DNA of 64,000 bases from DASPHG01 sp963849605 (lineage in GTDB: Bacteria; Actinomycetota; Thermoleophilia; Solirubrobacterales; Thermoleophilaceae). The notes below the pieces were generated by a model. That model worked only from the letters and a program-made list of their open reading frames with translations. It did not search any database and was not told the DNA's origin. The position numbers and the translations under genes were made by a program. How positions within the stretch are numbered: position 1 is the stretch's first letter; every line of letters begins with the position of its first letter. The stretch is from assembly GCA_963849605.1 (NCBI GenBank), contig CAWKHX010000015.1, positions 1,178,001 to 1,242,000 of the forward strand. Direction: 5' to 3'. Of the stretch, positions 8,818 to 15,177 are shown piece after piece.

Positions 8818-8848
8818 ACGATGGGAGTTGAACCGCGGTTCAAGTCAA
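8818..8848 (-). promoter_or_regulatory. MerR-type promoter with 16-bp operator palindrome
   Basis: On the minus strand, TTGACT (-35, 8848-8843) is separated by 19 bases from CATCGT (-10, 8823-8818). The spacer contains the perfect palindrome TTGAACCGCGGTTCAA (8828-8843). A 19-bp spacer with a central dyad is the hallmark of promoters activated by MerR-family proteins through DNA untwisting. It points toward the SnoaL-cupin unit, and the MerR gene at 8865 diverges from it, so the site probably serves both activation and autoregulation. Confidence 0.7.
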
Positions 8849-8864
8849 GTGTTCGTGATCGCGA

Positions 8865-9329
8865 ATGGATGGCTCGCCGAATCTCACGATTGGAGACGTC
8901 GCGCGCCGCGCCGGTGTGGCGACGTCCTCGATCCGCTACTACGAGCGCATGGGGCTGCTTCCGCACCCGAGCCGCGAGAGCGGCCAGCGGCGGTACGAAG
9001 CGGATGTGCTCGGCAAACTCGCGTTCATCGGCGTAGCGCAGAGCGCGGGGTTCAAGCTGCGCGAGATCAAGGAGCTCGTCGACGGGGTCGACGGCTCGGG
9101 TGATCTCGGCGAGCGCATGCGCTCGCTCTCGACCCAGAAGCTCGACGAGGTCGAGGCGCTGCTCGAGCGAACCAAGGCGATGAAGGGCTGGCTCGAGGTG
9201 GCGAAGGAGTGCGGCTGCTCGTCCCCGTCCGAGTGCGCGCTCTTCCCGGCTCCGGGCGAGGCCGCGCTCGATCCGGAGCGCGCGTTGCAACTCGTCAGGG
9301 TCGAAGGCCGGGACTGCCGCCGGCCGTGA
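8865..9329 (+). CDS. MerR family transcriptional regulator
   Basis: A 154-residue MerR regulator. The winged helix-turn-helix is clear: LTIGDVARRAGVATSSIRYY, then RESGQRRY and KLAFIGVAQSAGFKLREIKE. A long dimerisation helix follows, ending in CGCSSPSECALF (C-x-C-x5-C), a cysteine set that could bind metal or sense redox state, as in the metal- and SoxR-type branches. The next gene overlaps it by four bases (GTGA), so the thioredoxin-fold protein is translationally coupled. The likely target is the divergent promoter at 8818-8848. Confidence 0.9.
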   Translation: MDGSPNLTIGDVARRAGVATSSIRYYERMGLLPHPSRESGQRRYEADVLGKLAFIGVAQSAGFKLREIKELVDGVDGSGDLGERMRSLSTQKLDEVEALLERTKAMKGWLEVAKECGCSSPSECALFPAPGEAALDPERALQLVRVEGRDCRRP

Positions 9330-9613
9330 TCCTTTACACGTGCGAGATGGGCAAATCTTTCGGCGGGCTGCCCGCGCCGATGGCTCACCCGTGCGGCCGC
9401 GCCGCGAAGGCGCTCGACGACGCCGGCCACTCGTACGAGCACCGCACGGTGAAGGGCGGGACATTCAAGTTCTGGACCTGGCCGAGCCGGGCGCGAGATC
9501 GCGCAGAGATCGAACGCCTCAGCGGCCAGCGGTTCGTACCGATCCTCGTGCTCGAGGACGGCACGGTGATCGCCGGCTCATCGCGCATCGTCGACTGGGC
9601 CAGCGGCCGCTAG
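9326..9613 (+). CDS. Small thioredoxin-fold (glutaredoxin/GST N-domain-like) protein
   Basis: A 95-residue protein that fits a single glutaredoxin / GST N-terminal domain: ILYTCEMG on strand 1, HPCGRAAKALDDAGHSYE on helix 1, and RFVPILVLEDGTVIAGSSRI with the cis-proline VP and the closing helix. Cysteines lie at residues 6 and 23. GTG at 9326 is chosen because it overlaps the TGA of the MerR gene as GTGA. Actinobacteria generally use mycothiol rather than glutathione, so the thiol partner is unknown. It resembles the protein at 11939-12217. Its 3' end overlaps the convergent hydrolase gene by 36 bases. Confidence 0.75.
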   Translation: MILYTCEMGKSFGGLPAPMAHPCGRAAKALDDAGHSYEHRTVKGGTFKFWTWPSRARDRAEIERLSGQRFVPILVLEDGTVIAGSSRIVDWASGR

Positions 9614-10384
9614 GCAGAACTCGCGCACGGCGGCGTTGACGCGCTCGGGCTGCTCGAGATTGCTGACGTGACCGCAGTCGGGGATCACGACTAGACGGGC
9701 GCCCGGGATGGACTGCTCGAAGTGGTGCGCGACGGTAAGCGGCGAGCGCGCGTCGAGCTCGCCCCAGACGAGCAGGGTCGGGACAGTGATGGTGGGGAGG
9801 ACGTCGTTCAGGTCCGCCTCGGCCATGAGTGACAGCTGCACCTTGAGGCAGTGCGGGCGGACGGCGGCGCCGACCTCCTCCAGCAGCGGCACGAACTCCG
9901 CCGGCGGGTCGCCGGCGAACAGGCCCGGAAGCGTGGGGTCGAACGCCGGCGCCGCCAGCATCTGGCGGGTGCCCTCGACGCGGGCGCGCACCTCCTCCTC
10001 GGGCAGCGACCCCTTCCAGCCCGCATAGCTGTCGATCATCACCAGGGTCGCGACTAGGTCCGGCCGCCGGCGGTAGAGCTCCAATGCGACCGTGCCGCCC
10101 CACGAGAGACCCGCGACGTGCGCCGCGCCGAGCTCGAGGTGCTCGATCAGGGCGGCGAGGCAGTCCGCGTAGCCGGCCAGGTCGAAGTCCGCGGGGATGT
10201 CGGACGACTCGCCCGCGCCGGGCTCGTCCCACGCCACGACGGTGAACTCGTCGGCCAGGCCCTCGAGCTGCGGCTGCCAGAGGCGCCCGTCCGACGCGGC
10301 GCCATGCAGGAACACGAGCGGCGGCCCGTCACCCACGCGCCGGTAGGCGACGTCGAGCCCGTTCCACTCGAAGGCCGAGCGCAT
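9578..10384 (-). CDS. Alpha/beta fold hydrolase
   Basis: A 268-residue alpha/beta hydrolase: PLVFLHGAASDGRLWQPQL at the oxyanion strand, VAWDEPGAGESSD, the nucleophile elbow GLSWGG, the acid in WGELDARSPL and the histidine in PDCGHVSNLEQPERV. The complete triad predicts a working esterase, lactonase or C-C hydrolase; the substrate is not evident. It lies 9 bases downstream of the O-methyltransferase gene on the same strand, so the two probably form an operon acting on one metabolite (inference). Confidence 0.88.
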   Translation of the reverse strand: MRSAFEWNGLDVAYRRVGDGPPLVFLHGAASDGRLWQPQLEGLADEFTVVAWDEPGAGESSDIPADFDLAGYADCLAALIEHLELGAAHVAGLSWGGTVALELYRRRPDLVATLVMIDSYAGWKGSLPEEEVRARVEGTRQMLAAPAFDPTLPGLFAGDPPAEFVPLLEEVGAAVRPHCLKVQLSLMAEADLNDVLPTITVPTLLVWGELDARSPLTVAHHFEQSIPGARLVVIPDCGHVSNLEQPERVNAAVREFCLAAAGPVDDAR

Positions 10385-10393
10385 GGCTCCTCG

Positions 10394-11416
10394 TCAGCGC
10401 TTGTGGGCGATGGCCGCGCTCGTCGGCCCCGCGAGGGGCACGACCTCGGTGTCGCTGAACCCGACCTCCTTGCACCACCCGTCGAAATCGGCGCCCGTGA
10501 AGTCGAACGCGTCACCGAACTCGATCAGCATGTTCAGCGACATCAGCAGCCCGAAGGCGTTTTCGCGCCGGGCGTCGTCGATGATGTTCTCGACCACGAT
10601 GAACGCGCCGCCCTCCGGCAGCGCGTCGTAGGCGGCCTTGACGAGGTGCATTTTCCGGTCGAGGCTCCAGTCGTGGAGGATCAGGCCCATGGTGATGACG
10701 TCGGCCTTGGGCAGGGGCTCGGCGAAGAAGTCACCGCCCGCGGTCTGCACCCGGTCGCTCATCCCCGCCGCTTCGATCGTGCGCTGCGCGATCGGCTCGA
10801 CGATGGGCAGGTCGAAGCTCGTGCAGCTCAGGTGGGGGTGGCGGCCGGCGACGATGATCGACAGCTGGCCGGTCGCGCCGCCGACGTCGCACAGCGTCTT
10901 GTAGCCCGAGAAATCGACCTTCTCCGCGAGGGCGAGGAACGGCCCCATCGAGATCCCGGCCATCGCGTTCATGAACTGCTCGAGCCGATCGGGATCGCTG
11001 TACAGCTCCTCGAACATCGCCTTGCCGGCGTGCTTGACCTCGTTCTGCGGCTTTCCGGTCCGCAGGCCATCGGTCAGATCGCCCCAGAACGGGTAGAGGC
11101 GGTCGTTTGACATCTCGAGGATTCCCCCGATGTAGGCCGGGCTCGTCTTGTCGAGGAAGACGGCGCCGTCGGGCGTGTTGCGGTAGCGGGCGTCCGCTCC
11201 CTCGCCGTCACGGTCGAGCAGGCCGAGCGCGACAAGGGCATCCGGGAAGTCGGGGATCGCGCGATCGTCGAGGCTGAGCTTCTCGCGCAGCTCGTCGCCC
11301 GTCAGGGCGTCCCCGCCGAGATGCGTGAAGAGCTCGAGCTCTACCGCGGACAGCAGCACCTTCGAGCCCATGAAGCCCATGCCCACCTGCATGATGTGCC
11401 CCGGGTCCGGGCTCAT
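10394..11416 (-). CDS. SAM-dependent O-methyltransferase (acetylserotonin OMT type)
   Basis: A 340-residue class I methyltransferase. Residues 1-110 form the winged-helix dimerisation domain (MGFMGSKVLLSAVELELF). The catalytic domain has the SAM motif LCDVGGATGQLS, an acidic SFDLPIV, VQTAGGDFF and LILHDWS, where the histidine is the usual general base, then GGAFIVVENII. The ATG at 11416 is chosen because homology begins at MSPDPGHIMQVGMGF; the frame stays open upstream through a broken phosphatase-like gene. It overlaps that gene by four bases and is followed by a hydrolase. Confidence 0.87.
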   Translation of the reverse strand: MSPDPGHIMQVGMGFMGSKVLLSAVELELFTHLGGDALTGDELREKLSLDDRAIPDFPDALVALGLLDRDGEGADARYRNTPDGAVFLDKTSPAYIGGILEMSNDRLYPFWGDLTDGLRTGKPQNEVKHAGKAMFEELYSDPDRLEQFMNAMAGISMGPFLALAEKVDFSGYKTLCDVGGATGQLSIIVAGRHPHLSCTSFDLPIVEPIAQRTIEAAGMSDRVQTAGGDFFAEPLPKADVITMGLILHDWSLDRKMHLVKAAYDALPEGGAFIVVENIIDDARRENAFGLLMSLNMLIEFGDAFDFTGADFDGWCKEVGFSDTEVVPLAGPTSAAIAHKR

Positions 11417-11863
11417 TCCGCGGACAGTTCGTCCAAGCCCTGGGTCACCCACGCCTTCAGCTCGTCGGACTGGACGAAAGGCGCTTCGTCCGCCTCCGCC
11501 CGCGCGATCACCTCGTCGGCGGTCGCGCCCGACCTGAGGCCGGAGTAGAGGTAGACGACGGCGGACGAGCGCGGCCCGGCCCGGCACGTCACGAGCGTCG
11601 GCCGCGGGAGCGAGTCGAGCGCCGTCACGTGTTCGCGCGCGAGCTCCATGGTCCATCTCGCGCGGCGGATCGGAGACGATGTTCACCGACTCGGGAACGG
11701 CGTCCTCGACGCTCGCATACGACATGCCTTGATCCATCGCCGCGAACTCCTCACCGCAGAGGAAAAGCCACGATGCGGCCGATGCATCGCGCGCGAACGC
11801 CTGCGGGTCCGCGATCGGCCCGCGATTGAACGTCAGATCCGTAGGGCCAGCGAAATCCGACAT
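11413..11863 (-). pseudogene. Frameshifted rhodanese/DUF442-like phosphatase
   Basis: One protein seems to be split over two frames. Frame A, from ATG 11863, encodes MSDFAGPTDLTFNRGPIAD and about 70 residues ending SDPPREM. Frame B, from 11649 to the stop at 11413, continues ELAREHVTALDSLPRP and carries the active loop VTCRAGPRSS (C-x-x-G-x-R), as in rhodanese and beta-lactamase-hydrolase-like phosphatases. Only four bases separate the last codon of frame A from the ATG of frame B, so removal of one base near 11650-11653 gives a protein of about 149 residues. Frame B alone could still be translated from ATG 11649 as 78 residues. Sequencing error, real mutation and programmed frameshift all remain possible. 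Confidence 0.6.
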
Positions 11864-11938
11864 CGCGGGTCAAACCTAACGATGATTTTTCGGTCCCGCC
11901 ACCGTCTTAACACCACCACGACCTGAGGAGGGCCTGCC

Positions 11939-12217
11939 ATGGCCGAGATCCCGACGCTGTACGTCTGTCACGGCGACGACGGAGGACCGCGCGTTCACCC
12001 GTGCCGGCGGGTGCAGGAAGCGATGCGTGCCGCGGGTATCGAGTACGAGAAGGTGGTCGCCGCCCACGGGAGCCCGATCCCGTTCCTGCGCAAGGGCTCG
12101 CGCGAGGACCTGCGCGAGGCGACGGGTGACACCAAGCTGCCCGCGCTCAAGCTGCCGGATGGCACCGTCTTCACGCCCTCCAAGAAGATCCTGGCCTGGA
12201 TTTCGGAGCAGCCCTGA
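11939..12217 (+). CDS. Small thioredoxin-fold (glutaredoxin/GST N-domain-like) protein
   Basis: A 92-residue single-domain thioredoxin-fold protein: TLYVCHGDD on strand 1, HPCRRVQEAMRAAGIEYEK on helix 1, and KLPALKLPDGTVFTPSKKI with the cis-proline LP. Cysteines are at residues 10 and 22. It shares the HPCxR pattern and overall layout with the MerR-linked protein at 9326-9613, so the two are probably paralogs. A strong ribosome-binding site (GAGGAGGG, 11925-11932) precedes ATG 11939. Its thiol partner and substrate are unknown. Confidence 0.75.
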   Translation: MAEIPTLYVCHGDDGGPRVHPCRRVQEAMRAAGIEYEKVVAAHGSPIPFLRKGSREDLREATGDTKLPALKLPDGTVFTPSKKILAWISEQP

Positions 12218-12288
12218 GCGGCAGTGGGTTAGGTGGCCGTGGACCGGGAAAGCCAAGAACATCGGCGACACCGACCAAAGGAGGAGCG

Positions 12289-12681
12289 ATGGCAGGACGA
12301 GCTGATCAGATGCGCCAGCGCTACCAGGAGTTCGGCGAGGGCAACCTGGAGGCGGCACTTCAGGACTGGGCGGACGACTTCACGTGGGAGGGGTCGAGCT
12401 CGACCGACCTGCCCGGCGGCGGCGAGCACCACGGGAAGGAAGAGGCGATCAAGGTGCTCGGGGAGGCCGTCGGCGCCTGGGACAGCTTCGAGCTGACCCC
12501 CGACGAGTTCTACGAGGACGGCGACACGGTCGTCGTGCTCGGGCACACGAGCGTGAAGAAGGGCGATCAATCGGCGAAGATCCCGGTCGTCCATATCTGG
12601 CGCTGGGAGGGGGACCAGGTGAAGCGGCTCCAGATCCTCACGGACACCCACCAGGCGGCCCAGCTGCTCGGAAAGGCGTAG
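12289..12681 (+). CDS. SnoaL-like NTF2-superfamily protein
   Basis: A 130-residue NTF2-like protein: RYQEFGEGNLEAALQDWADDF near the start, GGGEHHGKEEAIKVLGEAV in the middle, and HIWRWEGDQVKRLQILTD in the last strands. A near-perfect ribosome-binding site (AAAGGAGG, 12279-12286) precedes the ATG, so expression is probably high. It is followed by a hairpin (12699-12714) and the promoter of the FAD oxidoreductase. The substrate is unknown. Confidence 0.85.
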   Translation: MAGRADQMRQRYQEFGEGNLEAALQDWADDFTWEGSSSTDLPGGGEHHGKEEAIKVLGEAVGAWDSFELTPDEFYEDGDTVVVLGHTSVKKGDQSAKIPVVHIWRWEGDQVKRLQILTDTHQAAQLLGKA

Positions 12682-12698
12682 GCGCCAAGCGGCTTTAG

Positions 12699-12714
12699 GC
12701 GGGATAAAACCCGC
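12699..12714 (+). terminator. Hairpin, possible terminator of the SnoaL-like gene
   Basis: GCGGG (12699-12703) pairs with CCCGC (12710-12714) around an A-rich loop ATAAAA. Only TT follows directly, so it is a weak intrinsic terminator at best. It abuts the TTGACA box of the next promoter. Confidence 0.4.
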
Positions 12715-12743
12715 TTGACATACCTCCGGGGCTGGAGGACAGT
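12715..12743 (+). promoter_or_regulatory. Promoter with inverted repeat in the spacer
   Basis: A perfect TTGACA (12715-12720) is followed after 17 bases by GACAGT (12738-12743), a poor but possible -10. The spacer contains the inverted repeat CCTCC (12723-12727) / GGAGG (12734-12738), a natural position for an operator. It lies 42 bases before the FAD oxidoreductase start. With a 19-base spacer it could also be a MerR-type promoter, but the -10 would then be very weak. Confidence 0.45.
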
Positions 12744-12785
12744 GGCCCGAGGACTTGTAGGCCCACTGATCTAGGAGGACTCCCC

Positions 12786-14198
12786 ATGCCGGAGCAGACG
12801 CTTGGCGCCCCGGCTGTAGATGAACTCGCGAGCGCGTTCGCGGGTGAGCTTCTGCAGCCAGGCGACGGAGGTTTCGACGAGGCCCGCCTCGTCTGGAACG
12901 GGATTCACGACCGCCATCCGGCGCTGATCGCGCGCTGCACCACGCCCGACGACGTCGTCGCGGCCGTGAATTTCGCGCGCACCCACGACCTCGAGGTCGC
13001 CGTGCGCGGCGGCGCCCACTCCGCGCCGGGCTACGCCACGTGCGATGACGGGATCGTGATCGACCTCTCGCCGATGAACAAGGTCGAGGTCGACCCCGGC
13101 GCGAAGACCGCGCGCGCGGAAGCCGGGACGACCTGGGGCGAGTTCGACGCCGCGACGCAGGAGCACGGCCTGGCCGTGACCGGCGGACGCTTCTCGACGA
13201 CCGGCATTGCCGGCCTCACCCTCGGCAGCGGCAGCGGCTGGCTCGAGCGCAAGTGCGGCCTGACGGCCGACAACCTCCTGTCCGCAGAGATCGTGACGGC
13301 GGCCGGAGAGCGCGTGACGGCGAGCGCGGACGAGAACCCCGATCTCTTCTGGGGCATCCGCGGCGGCAGCGGCAACTTCGGCATCGTGACGTCGTTCCAC
13401 TACCGGCTGCATGAGGTCGGCCCGATGGTCTACGGCGGGATGCTGCTTGCGACGCCGGACCGCGCGCGCGACACGCTGGCGTTCATGCGCGACTACATGG
13501 CGGAGGCGCCCGATGACCTTGGCGGTGGCGTCGCGTTCGTGAACGCGCCCCCGGCGCCGTTCGTGCCGCCTGAGCTCCAGCACCAGCCGGTGGTGGGCGT
13601 GATCGTCTGCTGGACCGGCAGTCCGGAGGAGGGCGAGCGCGTCGTCGCACCGATTCGGAACGTGATGAAGCCCGTCGTGGACGTGGTCCAGCCGATGCCG
13701 TACACGGCGCTTCAGAGCATGCTCGACGACGGCGGGCCCAAGGGAATCCGCGGCTACTTCAAGGCGGAGTTCCTCGAGGACCTGGACGACGACGTGATCG
13801 CCAAGCTCGTGCAGCACGGTGGCGAGCGGCCCGGCCCGCTGGTGCAGCTGCTCATGGAGCCGATGGGCGGGGCGATCAGCCGTGTGGGCGACGACGACAC
13901 GGCACTGGGACGCCGCGACGTCCCGTGGTGCTACCACGCGCTCGCGATGTGGATGGAGCCGGATCAGGAGAGCGCCGACGCTCATATCGCCTGGGCGCGG
14001 GGGCTCGCCGACGACCTCAAGCCGCACGCGACCGAGGGCGTCTACCTCAACTACATCTCAGATGAGGGCGAGGAGCGTGTCCGCTCAACCTACGGCCCCG
14101 TCAAGTACGACCGGCTGGTCGCGCTGAAGGACCGCTACGACCCCGACAACATGTTCCACCTCAACCAGAACATTCGGCCGTCGAACGGGCGAGGATGA
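12786..14198 (+). CDS. FAD-binding oxidoreductase (PCMH/BBE type)
   Basis: A 470-residue flavoprotein of the berberine-bridge-enzyme-like group. The PCMH FAD domain spans about residues 45-215: VAVRGGAHSAPGYATCDDGI contains the histidine commonly used for covalent FAD attachment, and LTLGSGSGWLERKCGLTADN is the second signature. The C-terminal BBE motif is YGPVKYDRLVALKDRYDPDN. These enzymes oxidise alcohols, sugars or secondary metabolites with O2; the substrate is unknown. AGGAGGA (12773-12779) precedes ATG 12786. A TTGACA-containing promoter lies just upstream. Confidence 0.9.
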   Translation: MPEQTLGAPAVDELASAFAGELLQPGDGGFDEARLVWNGIHDRHPALIARCTTPDDVVAAVNFARTHDLEVAVRGGAHSAPGYATCDDGIVIDLSPMNKVEVDPGAKTARAEAGTTWGEFDAATQEHGLAVTGGRFSTTGIAGLTLGSGSGWLERKCGLTADNLLSAEIVTAAGERVTASADENPDLFWGIRGGSGNFGIVTSFHYRLHEVGPMVYGGMLLATPDRARDTLAFMRDYMAEAPDDLGGGVAFVNAPPAPFVPPELQHQPVVGVIVCWTGSPEEGERVVAPIRNVMKPVVDVVQPMPYTALQSMLDDGGPKGIRGYFKAEFLEDLDDDVIAKLVQHGGERPGPLVQLLMEPMGGAISRVGDDDTALGRRDVPWCYHALAMWMEPDQESADAHIAWARGLADDLKPHATEGVYLNYISDEGEERVRSTYGPVKYDRLVALKDRYDPDNMFHLNQNIRPSNGRG

Positions 14199-14352
14199 GG
14201 TCGGCGAGGGCATCCGCCAGCTGATCGCAACGGGCACGGCGCGGATCGAAGGGGCCGGCGACGGCCGCGATCTCGCGCCGGTCCAGCCCGAAGGCCGAAG
14301 CCGCGTTGAGAATGGCCAGGTAGCGCAGCACCTGGTTGCCGGTCGCCTCCAT
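14161..14352 (-). CDS. Small conserved-looking protein of unknown function
   Basis: A 63-residue reading frame starting MEATGNQVLRYLAILNAASAF and continuing LDRREIAAVAGPFDPRR and DQLADALADLILAR. The composition is that of a compact helical protein and not of a GC-rich antisense frame. It starts 43 bases from the divergent DUF3109-like gene and overlaps the convergent oxidoreductase end by 38 bases. I do not recognise the family. Confidence rests on its protein-like sequence and its placement opposite a gene start. Confidence 0.5.
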   Translation of the reverse strand: MEATGNQVLRYLAILNAASAFGLDRREIAAVAGPFDPRRARCDQLADALADLILARSTAECSG

Positions 14353-14394
14353 GGGTAGGTCGTTCCCAATGGCCGGGGTGCTACAAACGCTGTC

Positions 14395-15177
14395 GTGAGT
14401 CTCCACAGGGAATGGGCAGAGTTCATCGACCCGCGCGACGCGTCGCGCTGGGAGATCGACCTGACCTTCCTCGCTAGCTCGTGGAAGTGCATCTACGGCT
14501 GCGGGTGCAAGGGCATCCACGGGGAGCCGGTGGGGGGTTGCTGCCAGGCTGGCGTGTTCGTCCAGGTCGGACCGGACGACGAGGAGGGCGCCGACGACTT
14601 CAAGCGCCTGAAGAAGCGCGTCAAGCAGCTGACCACGGAGGACTGGGACCTTGTCGACCGTTACCGCGACGACTGGTTCAAGGAGCGCAGCGCCGGGTCG
14701 CGCCACACGCGCGTCAGCGGCGGCCACTGCGTCTTCCAGAACACGGGCGACGGGCAGAGCGGCACGACGGGATGCGCGTTCCACGTGGCCGCGCTCCGGC
14801 GCGGGGAGGACCCGCTCGACTGGAAGCCCTTCACGTGCGGGCTCGTCCCGTTCGCGATCGACCATGACGACGACGAGGAGACGCACACGCTGCGGCCCTA
14901 CGACCACGAGGACGACTGGGGCTCGGGCGACGGCGAGCCGCTCGACTGGTGGTGCATCGACGCGCCCGAGGCGTACGTGAGCCCGACGCCGCTCTACCGG
15001 ACCGAGGAGGGGCTCTTGCGGAGGGTGCTGGGCGACGAGCTCTACGAGGAGGTCGCCACATATATGGAGGCCAAGTTCGGCGCCCCGTCGGACACGCCGG
15101 TCAACTGGCAGGGGCAATGGGGAGTCGAGCCGCCGGACGGCTCGACCTCGATCCCGCTTCCGATGGTGCGGCGCTAG
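14395..15177 (+). CDS. Cysteine-rich protein of the DUF3109-like type
   Basis: A 260-residue soluble protein starting at GTG 14395. It has nine cysteines in a conserved arrangement: WKCIYGCGCKG and VGGCCQAG near residues 30-50, then single cysteines in GGHCVFQN, TGCAFHVAAL, FTCGLVPF and WWCIDAPEAY. The pattern resembles DUF3109 and YkgJ-like proteins thought to bind an Fe-S cluster or zinc. There are no membrane segments. The function is unknown. It ends with a four-base overlap with the convergent GMC oxidoreductase. Confidence 0.7.
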   Translation: MSLHREWAEFIDPRDASRWEIDLTFLASSWKCIYGCGCKGIHGEPVGGCCQAGVFVQVGPDDEEGADDFKRLKKRVKQLTTEDWDLVDRYRDDWFKERSAGSRHTRVSGGHCVFQNTGDGQSGTTGCAFHVAALRRGEDPLDWKPFTCGLVPFAIDHDDDEETHTLRPYDHEDDWGSGDGEPLDWWCIDAPEAYVSPTPLYRTEEGLLRRVLGDELYEEVATYMEAKFGAPSDTPVNWQGQWGVEPPDGSTSIPLPMVRR

